Origin: Bacteroidota bacterium
GTDB lineage: Bacteria > Bacteroidota > Bacteroidia > Bacteroidales > FEN-979
Direction: 5' to 3'
NCBI GenBank assembly: GCA_026391835.1
Contig: JAPLDF010000070.1
Span: forward strand, 31,389-95,388
DNA length: 64,000 bases
Shown here in pieces: positions 26,111 through 34,317 of the stretch. Under the pieces are notes generated by a model, which saw nothing but the letters and a program-made list of their open reading frames with translations, ran no database searches and was not told the origin of the DNA. Positions within the stretch are counted from its first letter, which is position 1; each line of letters starts with the position of its first letter. Position numbers and translations under genes: made by a program.

Positions 26111-26674
26111 TTAGTTTCGGATGATCTGAAAATCTCCGTTTGAGTCCAGTTTAATGATTCGCGAGGGTTTTAGCTCGTAAACCGTGTCAAATGATTCATC
26201 CACCACGTGGTCAACACCCTGGATGATTTCATGAACGATATTCCGGAATGACAATGGGGGATTGTCTCCTGAAATATTGGCGGAAGTGGATACGATTGGT
26301 TTGCCAAATGCCTGGATCAGCTTCCGGCAGAACTCGTTTTTTACGATCCTTATTGCCACTGAGCCATCAACGGCGATCACATTTTTAGCCAGGTTTTTTG
26401 CTTCAGGATAGATGACAGTCAGGGGCGTATCTACATTTTTAAGCAGGTCCCACGCTATTTCAGGAATGTTTGAAACATAATCCCTGAGCTTTTCCGGGTC
26501 ATCCAGCAATATGATCAGGCTTTTCCGCTCCATCCGCTGTTTCAGCCGGTATATTTTTGCAACAGCACCTGAATTGGTGGCATCACACCCGATTCCCCAT
26601 ATGGTGTCGGTAGGGTAGAGGATCGTTCCACCACGCTGCAGCACCTCAAGACAATTTTTAATCGCTTCTTCCAT
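26111..26674 (-). CDS. L-threonylcarbamoyladenylate synthase (Sua5/YciO/YrdC family)
   Basis: 187 residues from ATG 26674. The family core is present: LQRGGTILYPTDTIWGIGCDA, the KRxxxKSLIILLDD stretch, and SVAIRIVKN ... PIVSTSANISGD. It makes threonylcarbamoyl-AMP for the t6A modification of tRNAs. The length matches the single-domain TsaC type, without the C-terminal Sua5 domain. The start is set by a -7 box 18 bp upstream; a longer reading from 26734 would begin before that box. Confidence 0.92.
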   Translation of the reverse strand: MEEAIKNCLEVLQRGGTILYPTDTIWGIGCDATNSGAVAKIYRLKQRMERKSLIILLDDPEKLRDYVSNIPEIAWDLLKNVDTPLTVIYPEAKNLAKNVIAVDGSVAIRIVKNEFCRKLIQAFGKPIVSTSANISGDNPPLSFRNIVHEIIQGVDHVVDESFDTVYELKPSRIIKLDSNGDFQIIRN

Positions 26675-26691
26675 CGCTTTATAATAACGTG

Positions 26692-26699
26692 CAAAGGTA
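26692..26699 (-). promoter_or_regulatory. Putative -7 box of the tsaC-like gene
   Basis: The reverse strand reads TACCTTTG (TAnnTTTG), 18 bp before ATG 26674. Confidence 0.6.
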
Positions 26700-26775
26700 A
26701 ATACAAATTGCCTAGGAGTAAAGGAAGGTGGCAATCACGGACCGGAATCCTGCCTGGAAAGACAATCCGGATCGT

Positions 26776-27759
26776 TTAAAGGTGTTCTGTGAGTTGTTCT
26801 GCGCGGATGGTGAAGGCACAATGGAAGTGTTTTTCAGGGCACGCCCGGTAACCATGCAGGCCGCATGGACGGCATGATAGTTTTTCGCCGGTTTCAATCA
26901 CGCTGGAGTCATCCGAAAGCGGGCCAAACCCGAATTCAGGCACTGTGGAACAATATATGGCAGCAACAGGTGCATTCATGGCCGACGCAAGATGCATCGG
27001 CGCAGAATCGTTGGTAAAGTTCATTTTGGCTCTTTTCATCAGGGCCGCAGACTGCAATAAGGTCAGCTCACCGGCAAGGCTGATAATGCCCGGATGGCCG
27101 GAACCGGTGATGATCTCTGTGCAAATTTCAAGGTCGGCCCTGGCGCCAAGAAGGTAAACCCGTGCATCGCCGGGGATGAGACGAACAAGTTCAATCCATT
27201 TTTCAACCGGGTATTGTTTGGTGAACCAAAGCGATGCGGGTGAAATGGTATAATACTTTCCGGTGGCGAATTTCCCGGCAACCGCTTCATCGGCGGAAGT
27301 AGGGTAAAGCCTGGGCCGTAACTTCGCTTCAGGAAACAGGTCGCTGATCAGCACTTGGTTGCGGGAAACCTCATGTTTGCCCTTTCCGATGAGGTGTGTA
27401 AAACTCCTGGTGAAAAGAAATGAAAGAGGGTTCTTTGAAAAACCGCGGGTTTCACGGGCTCCTGAAAAAGCTGTCAGCAACCCTGTCAAAAAGAAGCGCT
27501 GGATATTGACAACCAGGTCGTAGTGTATCTTCCTGGTTTTCCTGGCGATGCGAAGAAATCCGACATATTTTTCCGAACGCTTGTCCCAGGTGATGACCTC
27601 ATGAAGAAACGGGTGCCCGCGGAAAAGGGATTCATTCCCTTTTTTTACAAGGAAATCGATGGCGGCTCCAGGATAGGCATCGTGGAGGCTCTCAATCAAG
27701 GCTGTAGCCAGGATCACATCGCCGATGGATGCGGTTTGAATGATCAGGATCTTATTCAT
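26776..27759 (-). CDS. Glycosyltransferase family 9 (ADP-heptose:LPS heptosyltransferase-like)
   Basis: 327 residues of the GT9 family. N-terminal ILIIQTASIGDVILATALIESL is the GT9 start motif. The donor site contains FTNDSAPMHLASAMNAPVAAIY. The C-terminus has the short Cys motif CRPCGLHGYRACP. It adds a sugar, typically heptose, to the lipid A core of the outer-membrane lipopolysaccharide. Its ATG follows the stop codon of dapD directly, so the two are surely co-transcribed and probably translationally coupled. Confidence 0.9.
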   Translation of the reverse strand: MNKILIIQTASIGDVILATALIESLHDAYPGAAIDFLVKKGNESLFRGHPFLHEVITWDKRSEKYVGFLRIARKTRKIHYDLVVNIQRFFLTGLLTAFSGARETRGFSKNPLSFLFTRSFTHLIGKGKHEVSRNQVLISDLFPEAKLRPRLYPTSADEAVAGKFATGKYYTISPASLWFTKQYPVEKWIELVRLIPGDARVYLLGARADLEICTEIITGSGHPGIISLAGELTLLQSAALMKRAKMNFTNDSAPMHLASAMNAPVAAIYCSTVPEFGFGPLSDDSSVIETGEKLSCRPCGLHGYRACPEKHFHCAFTIRAEQLTEHL

Positions 27760-28575
27760 CTATACCGGGACATCAAATTCGCGCAACGCCTGGTTCAGCG
27801 ATGTTTTCAGGTCGGTGGAAGGTTTTCTGCTGCCAATGATCAGGGCGCATGGAACCTGGTAAACCCCTGATGGAAAGGTTTTGGGGATTGTTCCCGGAAT
27901 GACTACAGACCGTGGCGGAATGTAGCCTTTGTATTCAACAGGAGTTTTGCCGGAGACATCAATGATTTTAGTGGAACCGGTGAGTACCACATTTGCCCCC
28001 AGCACGGCTTCGCTGCCAACGCGCACCCCTTCAACCACGATGCAGCGGGAGCCCAGGAAACAGTGATCTTCAATGATGACCGGGGCAGCCTGCACAGGTT
28101 CAAGAACTCCGCCAATACCCACGCCCCCGCTCAGGTGGCAATGCTTCCCGATCTGGGCACAGGAACCTACTGTTGCCCATGTATCCACCATGGTTCCCGC
28201 ACCGATATACGCCCCGATGTTCACATAGGAAGGCATCAGGATTACCCCTTCGGCCAAAAAGGCACCATAGCGGGCAATTGCCTGTGGGACAACGCGAACC
28301 CCCAGTTTGTCGTAGTTGCTTTTTAAAGGGATCTTGTCATAAAACTGAAACGGGCCGGTCTCGATCAGTTCCATTTTTCTGATCGGAAAATAAAGAATCA
28401 CAGCCTTCTTGATCCATTCATGGGTTATCCACACCCCTGATTCCTGCGATGCAATCCTGAGCGTGCCCTGGTCCAGCTGATCGATCACAGCGCAGATTGC
28501 ATGCCTGGTTGCCGGTTGTTTCAACAATTCCCGGTCATCCCAGGCTGATTCAATAATTGGTTTGAGCTGTATCAT
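27760..28575 (-). CDS. dapD: 2,3,4,5-tetrahydropyridine-2,6-dicarboxylate N-succinyltransferase
   Basis: 271 residues, the standard length. A helical N-terminal domain is followed by a left-handed beta-helix built of hexapeptide repeats (PSYVNIGAYIGAGTMVDTWATVG, IGKHCHLSGGVGIGG). It carries out the succinyl-CoA step of the DAP/lysine and peptidoglycan pathway. It is the first gene of a two-gene unit with the GT9 gene and lies divergent from ruvX. AT-rich repeats lie in the shared spacer. Confidence 0.96.
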   Translation of the reverse strand: MIQLKPIIESAWDDRELLKQPATRHAICAVIDQLDQGTLRIASQESGVWITHEWIKKAVILYFPIRKMELIETGPFQFYDKIPLKSNYDKLGVRVVPQAIARYGAFLAEGVILMPSYVNIGAYIGAGTMVDTWATVGSCAQIGKHCHLSGGVGIGGVLEPVQAAPVIIEDHCFLGSRCIVVEGVRVGSEAVLGANVVLTGSTKIIDVSGKTPVEYKGYIPPRSVVIPGTIPKTFPSGVYQVPCALIIGSRKPSTDLKTSLNQALREFDVPV

Positions 28576-28633
28576 GGATAAAATTGAAAATCAAAAATCA
28601 AAATCAAAATGCAATTGTCAAAGTTAAGGTTTA

Positions 28634-28668
28634 ATCCGAAATCCGAAATCTGAAATCCGAAATCTTTA
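28634..28668. repeat. Heptamer array abutting the ruvX -7 box
   Basis: Five 7-bp units of the ATCCGAA type, ending exactly at the -7 box. Looser TCAAAAT repeats lie at about 28588-28612 and again after ruvX at about 29108-29131. Confidence 0.8.
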
Positions 28669-28676
28669 TACCTTTG
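28669..28676 (+). promoter_or_regulatory. Putative -7 box of ruvX
   Basis: TACCTTTG (TAnnTTTG), 15 bp before ATG 28692. The whole -33 region is heptamer repeat. Confidence 0.6.
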
Positions 28677-28691
28677 CATCAAAAACAGTGG

Positions 28692-29105
28692 ATGGGCAGA
28701 ATTGTTGCGATTGATTACGGACAAAAGAGGACAGGCCTTGCGGTAACCGACGAACTGCAGATCATCGCCACCGGGCTGACCACGGTTCGGTCGATGGATG
28801 TGCTTGATTTTTTAAAAGACTATGCAGGAAAAAACAAGGTAGAGTGTTTTGTGGTAGGCGAACCGAAACAGATGAACTATACCGATTCTGAATCTTCGGT
28901 TTATATTGAGCCTTTCGTTAAAGCCCTCAAAGCGATGTTTCCTGAAATCCCGGTTGAACGCGCAGATGAGCGGTTTACCTCACTTCTTGCCACCCGGACC
29001 ATCAGGGAAGCAGGTTTGAAAAAGAAAGACCGCCAGGATAAAGCGCTTGTTGATACCGTAAGCGCAACCATCATGCTGCAATCATATATGGAAAAAGTAA
29101 AATAG
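28692..29105 (+). CDS. ruvX: Putative pre-16S rRNA nuclease / Holliday-junction resolvase (YqgF family)
   Basis: 137 residues of the RNase-H-like YqgF family. Acidic catalytic positions are visible in IVAIDYGQKRTGLAV near the start, VVGEPKQMNY in the middle and ADERFTSLLA. Family members trim 16S rRNA ends in Enterobacteria; the Holliday-junction role is an older proposal. ATG 28692 is chosen since the in-frame TTG at 28674 lies inside the -7 box. The peptide deformylase gene follows. Confidence 0.92.
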   Translation: MGRIVAIDYGQKRTGLAVTDELQIIATGLTTVRSMDVLDFLKDYAGKNKVECFVVGEPKQMNYTDSESSVYIEPFVKALKAMFPEIPVERADERFTSLLATRTIREAGLKKKDRQDKALVDTVSATIMLQSYMEKVK

Positions 29106-29196
29106 CAAAATCAAAATTCAAAATCAAAATGCAAACATATCCGTCACCTGTCAATCCGCCCCAATATTACTTAAATAACATCTAACAAAGCCATTT

Positions 29197-29769
29197 ATGA
29201 CATTGCCGGTCGTTGCCTACGGGCACCCTGTTTTAAAGAAGGTTGCTGAACATATTACTCCTGATTATCCTGACCTTCAACAATTTCTTGCTGATTTATG
29301 GGAAACCATGTATATATCAGATGGAGTGGGGCTGGCAGCTCCCCAGGTAAACCGTTCCATCCGCCTTTTTGTAATTGATGCATCTGCCTTTGCCGAAAAG
29401 TATCCTGAAGCGGAGCATTTTAAAAAAGCATTCCTGAATGCGACAATATATAAAGAGGAAGGCACCGAATTTTCTTTCAATGAAGGTTGCCTGAGTTTTC
29501 CGGGTTTACGGGAGGACATTCTGCGGAAGCCGGTCATTCATATTAAATATATGGATGAGAATTTTGTAGAGCACGATGAACGCTATGATGGTGTAATTGC
29601 CAGGGTAATCCAGCATGAATACGACCATATTGAAGGAATTGTGTTTGTCGACCGCATCCCGTCCCTTAAAAAAATGTTGCTGAAACGCCGGCTGTCCGAC
29701 ATCAGCAGGGGCAATGTGGAGGTGGCGTACCGGATGATGTTTCCCGCGGTTAAAAAAGGGAGAAAATAA
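29197..29769 (+). CDS. def: Peptide deformylase
   Basis: 190 residues with all three family motifs: GVGLAAPQ (43-50), EGCLS with the metal ligand Cys98, and QHEYDH with His140, Glu141 and His144. It removes the formyl group from nascent proteins. The C-terminal RRLSDISRG extension is typical of Bacteroidota. It is followed 36 bp later by a lipoprotein gene on the same strand. Confidence 0.96.
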   Translation: MTLPVVAYGHPVLKKVAEHITPDYPDLQQFLADLWETMYISDGVGLAAPQVNRSIRLFVIDASAFAEKYPEAEHFKKAFLNATIYKEEGTEFSFNEGCLSFPGLREDILRKPVIHIKYMDENFVEHDERYDGVIARVIQHEYDHIEGIVFVDRIPSLKKMLLKRRLSDISRGNVEVAYRMMFPAVKKGRK

Positions 29770-29805
29770 GCCAGGAAAAGAACTAAAAAAAGAAATATCT
29801 CAACA

Positions 29806-30378
29806 ATGAAAAAAACAACCATTCTGATAATTTCGGGAATCATGATCATGCTGGCTGGCTGCGGGCCTTCAAAGGATAAAGTCGCCAGCCAGATCCTGAC
29901 GCTGGAGAAAAGCCTTTTTTCTCCCGAGGCAGTCAGTTTTAACAAACAAAAAGCCGACAGTCTCCAGGCATTGTACGCAACCTTTATCAAAGACAACCCC
30001 AAAGATTCAATGGCACCCGGCTTTTTATTCAAATCTGCCAATATTGCTATGAATTCGGGTGATGGACCAAAGGCGCTGGCGCTTTTCGATCAGTACCTCC
30101 AGAATTATCCCGACAAGCCAAAGGCATCCCTGTGCCTGTTTTTCAAGGCATTTATCTATGAAAACCTGATGCAGAATCTTGATAAAGCCCGTGAAACCTA
30201 TCTCCTGTTTATTGAAAAATACCCATCCGATGATTTTACCAAGGATGCAAAAATGGCCATAGAAAATCTTGGAAAATCACCGGAAATGCTCATTCGGGAA
30301 TTTGAACTGAAGCAAAGAGAAGACAGCATCCGCAAGGCAGATTCAGTTGCAAAAACCAGGAAAGCAAAAAAGCGATAG
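29806..30378 (+). CDS. TPR-type lipoprotein
   Basis: 190 residues. Lipoprotein signal with lipobox MLAGC (Cys19). The rest is helical, with two to three TPR-like units at about 60-155 (ALALFDQYLQNYPDKPKA, ARETYLLFIEKYP). It ends in a very basic tail (KTRKAKKR). It resembles YbgF/BamD-type outer-membrane lipoproteins, but I cannot assign it to either. It is probably co-transcribed with def, an arrangement often kept in Bacteroidota. Confidence 0.78.
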   Translation: MKKTTILIISGIMIMLAGCGPSKDKVASQILTLEKSLFSPEAVSFNKQKADSLQALYATFIKDNPKDSMAPGFLFKSANIAMNSGDGPKALALFDQYLQNYPDKPKASLCLFFKAFIYENLMQNLDKARETYLLFIEKYPSDDFTKDAKMAIENLGKSPEMLIREFELKQREDSIRKADSVAKTRKAKKR

Positions 30379-30414
30379 TTAGGAGGGGTTTTTGTAAGCC
30401 CCGGTATTCCTGTA

Positions 30415-31197
30415 TTATCTGAACAAACTCTCCAGGAAGGTTGAAAGGTCACTTGGCGTGACGTTTTCAAATAGCGTTCCCTCATAGGCATAGGAGATGT
30501 CACCCCGTTCTTCAGAAACAATGATGGCAATTGCATCTGATTTTTCTGTGATTCCTACAGCGGCACGGTGGCGCAGGCCGCAATAAGGCGGAATGGTCGA
30601 TTTGTTGGAAACAGGCAGGATGCAGCGGGCAGCCCTGATGCCTGACCCTATTATAATCACAGCACCGTCATGCAACGGGCTGTTTTTAAAGAAAATTGTT
30701 TCCAGGATTACTTCCGATATTTTCGCATCAATGGCCTGCCCGGTGGCAATGTACTGTGCCAGTTCATTTTGCTGGGCGATGACGATCAAAGCCCCGGTTT
30801 TGGTTTCCGCCATTTTCTGGCATGCTTTTACAATCTTGTCGATGTTGAGGTTGACAGGATTATCTATTTTTAATCGCCAGAAGAGGAAACGCTGTCGCTG
30901 GTTTTTGATGATTTTCGTATTCCCGACCATCAGTAAGAACTGCCGGATTTCAGGCTGAAACACGACGATAAGGGCGATCACACCAACACTGATGAACTGG
31001 CCCAGGATTTCTGTCAGCAGTTGCATTTGCAAGGCCTTCACTACTTTCCAAATCAGGTAAACAGCAATAATCCCGATAAAAATACGGATGGCTGCCGTTC
31101 CCTTTACAAGGTTGTAAATTTCATACAACAGGATGGCAAACAGGATAATGTCGATGATGTCAACAATCCGGAGCGAAAAGAGTCCTACTAAAAACAT
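30415..31197 (-). CDS. cdaA: Diadenylate cyclase (c-di-AMP synthase)
   Basis: 260 residues. Three membrane helices cover about 1-85, followed by a DAC domain with DGA (177-179) and RHR (209-211). It makes the second messenger c-di-AMP, which in other bacteria controls osmolytes and the cell wall. It lies 23 bp downstream of folP on the same strand, a neighbourhood common in Bacteroidota. No c-di-AMP phosphodiesterase is in the window. Confidence 0.94.
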   Translation of the reverse strand: MFLVGLFSLRIVDIIDIILFAILLYEIYNLVKGTAAIRIFIGIIAVYLIWKVVKALQMQLLTEILGQFISVGVIALIVVFQPEIRQFLLMVGNTKIIKNQRQRFLFWRLKIDNPVNLNIDKIVKACQKMAETKTGALIVIAQQNELAQYIATGQAIDAKISEVILETIFFKNSPLHDGAVIIIGSGIRAARCILPVSNKSTIPPYCGLRHRAAVGITEKSDAIAIIVSEERGDISYAYEGTLFENVTPSDLSTFLESLFR

Positions 31198-31220
31198 GGT
31201 CCAAAGTTACCACTTTTCCC

Positions 31221-32045
31221 CTAACCAAGCATCCCGACCAGCCTGATTGCCTCAACTGCTTCCTTTACATCATGAACCCTCAGGATATCGGCTCCTTTCA
31301 TCAATGCAATGGTATTGAGGACTGTTGTTCCGTTCAGGGCTTCTGAAGGCGGGATATTCAAAGGTTTATTGACAAGTGATTTCCTGGAAATTCCAACCAA
31401 AATTGGTGTGCCAGCAGTCCTGAACTCCTCAAGGCGGGCAAGCAACGCAAAGTTGTGTTCAACAGTTTTACCGAAGCCGAACCCGGGATCAAGGATGACC
31501 TGGCGTACCCCTTTTTCGCGACATTGCTGCAACTGCTGGTCAAAGAAGTAGGCAACTTCGGCAACCACATCGGTATAGGCCGGGTTGTTTTGCATACCGG
31601 CCGGTGTGCCTTTCATGTGCATCAGTACATAAGGGACCCTGAGGGATGCAACTGTTTCAAACATGCCCTGTTCATACCTTCCTCCGTAAATATCGTTGAT
31701 CATGCCTGCCCCATGTTCAACCGCGGCCTTTGCAACGCGTGGGCGAAAGGTATCTGCAGATACGATGCATCCGGGGAAGTGGTTCATGATGGCAGCAATG
31801 GCCGGCAACAATCGCTCCAATTCCATTGATTCACTTACTGCAGGTGCTCCGGGACGGGTTGAAACTGCCCCAAGGTCTATGATGGCTGCACCTTCACTGA
31901 GCATTCTTTCAGCCTGGCGCAATTGATTGTCAATGTTCAGGAAATTACCCCCGTCGAAAAACGAGTCGGGAGTTAGGTTAAGGATTCCCATCACCACCGG
32001 TGAGGATAAATCGATCTCCTTTGATCCACAATATAATTTAGTCAT
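31221..32045 (-). CDS. folP: Dihydropteroate synthase
   Basis: 274 residues from ATG 32045. Family motifs are MGILNLTPDSFFDGG, GAAIIDLGAVSTRPGA, and the GFGFGKTVEHNF loop. It joins pABA to the pterin in folate synthesis. An in-frame TTG at 32078 overlaps the upstream gene and is unlikely. It is followed by cdaA and preceded by a GT39 gene, all on one strand. Confidence 0.95.
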   Translation of the reverse strand: MTKLYCGSKEIDLSSPVVMGILNLTPDSFFDGGNFLNIDNQLRQAERMLSEGAAIIDLGAVSTRPGAPAVSESMELERLLPAIAAIMNHFPGCIVSADTFRPRVAKAAVEHGAGMINDIYGGRYEQGMFETVASLRVPYVLMHMKGTPAGMQNNPAYTDVVAEVAYFFDQQLQQCREKGVRQVILDPGFGFGKTVEHNFALLARLEEFRTAGTPILVGISRKSLVNKPLNIPPSEALNGTTVLNTIALMKGADILRVHDVKEAVEAIRLVGMLG

Positions 32046-32070
32046 GTTGTATGCAATAGGTATGAGATTT

Positions 32071-33630
32071 CTATTCAAATCCCCTGATGAGCGGGTGAAG
32101 TATAATTACCGATGGATCCCTGGCTAAATACAAAGGGAGCGTACCAATGTTGTCAGCAAATATTGCAATCCTCCGGTTTGCATTTTTAACAGCACCATAT
32201 TGTTCTTCCGAAGGAATGAAATTATAGGCAGGGAAGCCGGAATAAAACATACATTCTATATAATGCCTGCCTTTCACATTGAAAATAATCGAATTCGCGG
32301 GCAATTGTAATCGCAATGCTGAAAATATTTTCTTATTTTCGACCATGATCCGGGAATAGGAATCCCCGTTAGAACTGATGGCATGATCCCTGCGTAAAAG
32401 TTCAAAATCCATGTCATACCAGGCTATTGTCGCCAGAAAGAGAAATGTGATCGTTTTTAGGAAAAATGCAGGTACGTTGATCCGGGAAAATTTCAGGATA
32501 GATGTGTTTAACAATGAGCCCGCTGCGATATAAAAAACCGGTGAGACGATAAATGGATAACTCAGCATTTTGGTCTTTGCAAGTGTAAAGAATGCGTAGA
32601 TGAATACTGGCATGACGACAAATAGTGCAAGTAATAACTTTTTGTCCTTCATTTCCTTTTTTATAAAATAGATCCCGGGCACAATAAGCCATGGGACCAG
32701 GTTTCCATACAAGGTACTGAGCGAAGAAAAATAGTACCATTTATCGCCGCCATGTCCTTCAATAATATGGTTAAAATGGAGGGCATTGTACTGATAGGCG
32801 AAGAGCGCCTCGGCCGGATACCATCTGATTATTAGGAACTGCCAAGGCAGGACAACCAATGCAGCAACAACAATGGAGATTAACAGGTCAACATAGTGCC
32901 TCCTCGTCGCAGGCCGGGCTAGCAACAAGTATATAACCCAGATAAAATAGACCAGCAATCCTGCCAGCCACTTGCATAAAACAGCGCATCCCGAAAAGAG
33001 TCCGGTCACCAAAATCCAATACCTGTTGCCTGATTTCAGGTACTCTAAAAAGGACCAGATGCTGCATGTTATATAGAACAGGAATGCGACGTCATTATGA
33101 TCGAGCGCCTGGCGACCGGCAACCAATTCCAGGACATAGTGAGATGTAACGAACAGGAACCCGGAAATGATACCCACCCTTTCATTGATCGTTATTTTGC
33201 CGATTCTGTAAATCAGCACGACCATCAGGGTATTCTGGATAATGTTTGGTATCCGCAGCACAAAATCACCGGCGCCGAATATTTTAAAGAACAGTGATAT
33301 CTGCCACAGGAACAGCGGCTGTTTGTGCAGCCAGATATGATACCGGTCCCAACGGTCATAGGGCATCTGCACCACAGGATCATCATACAGTGTTGGCATC
33401 AATGGATGATGCACCATGTTTTTTGCAACCAGTGCATGGAATCGTTCGTCCCAGAGATTCAGGAAAGGGTCCAGCAAGGCACTGAACACACTTAAGACAA
33501 GTGCACCGAAAACCAGGAACAGCAATGCTGCTTTGTACTTCTCCGAAAGGAACAGGTACATGCTCATTCCCAGCAATAAAATACTGCAATAGAAAAGTGG
33601 GACTGCTATGCTGTTCATTTGATTTAACAT
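32071..33630 (-). CDS. Family 39-type membrane glycosyltransferase
   Basis: 519 residues with about ten to eleven membrane helices. The first large periplasmic loop carries the Asp-Glu pair typical of ArnT/PMT-like GT-C enzymes (NLWDERFHALVAKNM), and HIWLHKQPLFLWQ fits the same family. It would transfer a sugar from a polyprenyl carrier at the outer face of the inner membrane, for example to lipid A or a protein; the substrate is unknown. It has its own -7 box and is the first gene of a likely GT39-folP-cdaA unit. Confidence 0.83.
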   Translation of the reverse strand: MLNQMNSIAVPLFYCSILLLGMSMYLFLSEKYKAALLFLVFGALVLSVFSALLDPFLNLWDERFHALVAKNMVHHPLMPTLYDDPVVQMPYDRWDRYHIWLHKQPLFLWQISLFFKIFGAGDFVLRIPNIIQNTLMVVLIYRIGKITINERVGIISGFLFVTSHYVLELVAGRQALDHNDVAFLFYITCSIWSFLEYLKSGNRYWILVTGLFSGCAVLCKWLAGLLVYFIWVIYLLLARPATRRHYVDLLISIVVAALVVLPWQFLIIRWYPAEALFAYQYNALHFNHIIEGHGGDKWYYFSSLSTLYGNLVPWLIVPGIYFIKKEMKDKKLLLALFVVMPVFIYAFFTLAKTKMLSYPFIVSPVFYIAAGSLLNTSILKFSRINVPAFFLKTITFLFLATIAWYDMDFELLRRDHAISSNGDSYSRIMVENKKIFSALRLQLPANSIIFNVKGRHYIECMFYSGFPAYNFIPSEEQYGAVKNANRRIAIFADNIGTLPLYLARDPSVIILHPLIRGFE

Positions 33631-33645
33631 GGGGTAAGCACTTCA

Positions 33646-33653
33646 CAAATCTA
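33646..33653 (-). promoter_or_regulatory. Putative -7 box of the GT39 gene
   Basis: The reverse strand reads TAGATTTG (TAnnTTTG), 15 bp before ATG 33630. Confidence 0.45.
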
Positions 33654-33720
33654 AGAAAGTTTTTAGATTCGCCTGTTCATTCATTTTGATATCATTGGTG
33701 CCATGTTTTAAAATTTGTAC

Positions 33721-33728
33721 TATTTTTG
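33721..33728 (+). promoter_or_regulatory. Putative -7 box of the HYC_CC_PP / TonB / HMA cluster
   Basis: TATTTTTG (TAnnTTTG) lies 13 bp before ATG 33742. A TTTG at 33695-33698 lies 22 bp upstream, an acceptable -33 element. Confidence 0.6.
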
Positions 33729-33741
33729 CAGGGTTAAAATT

Positions 33742-34233
33742 ATGATGAAGACAATTCAACGCACCGGTGTTCTGTTACTTCTGCTCGTATTCCTGTTCGG
33801 AACGACCGGGATATCTGTGTTTCATCATATTTGCAGCAGCAGCGGGCAGGACAATGCAAGTGTCTACCCCGAGCTATTCATTCGTGCTGGCACCTCGTGC
33901 TGCGTTGATGAATCTACCGGTTATTCCTGCGCGCACCATGAAACTGCTGCGGGAAGTGCGGAGCATCATGCTGTTGACGCCCCTCCGTGCTGTAAAAGCA
34001 ATCTCTCCTTTTTTAAATTGGAAATACCCACAGAGCGCGTTGAAAAACTGGCGCTTAATATTGATAATGCCCAATTGCCATTGTATCCGGTTATACTTAC
34101 CATGGACCGCGCTGCAGAGCAACCTCCTTTAATGCCTGCTCATTTTCAGTTCTACTCGCCACCATTATTTGGGAAAGTCCTTGTCCACTTTCTTCACCAG
34201 ATGAAAATCCCTGCTCACCTTTCTGTTGCCTGA
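33742..34233 (+). CDS. HYC_CC_PP-type small Cys-rich exported protein
   Basis: 163 residues from ATG 33742 (an in-frame TTG upstream lies before the -7 box). A hydrophobic segment (8-24) acts as signal or anchor. The mature part has paired Cys and His: HHIC at 28-31, CC at 53-54, CAHH at 63-66 and PPCC at 81-84. A PP-containing C-terminal segment follows. This matches the small Bacteroidota family named for its H-Y-C, CC and PP motifs; that name is from memory. It leads a cluster with a TonB receptor and a heavy-metal-binding protein, so a metal-related, probably copper-related, role is inferred. Confidence 0.7.
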   Translation: MMKTIQRTGVLLLLLVFLFGTTGISVFHHICSSSGQDNASVYPELFIRAGTSCCVDESTGYSCAHHETAAGSAEHHAVDAPPCCKSNLSFFKLEIPTERVEKLALNIDNAQLPLYPVILTMDRAAEQPPLMPAHFQFYSPPLFGKVLVHFLHQMKIPAHLSVA

Positions 34234-34317
34234 CACACCATTCAGCTGTTAAGCTTTATGTTCATCTGTGTCTGACGATTTTGCTAAGTTATTCATGTCA
34301 ACTAATTGCAGCAGATA

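Noticed and set aside
30379..30414. Terminator between the lipoprotein gene and cdaA
   Set aside because: A GGGG...CCCC pairing exists, but the stem is only 4 bp and no T-run follows.
31202..31209. Separate promoter directly before cdaA
   Set aside because: The reverse strand does read TAACTTTG, but it ends only 4 bp before the ATG and would give a leaderless RNA. Co-transcription with folP is simpler.
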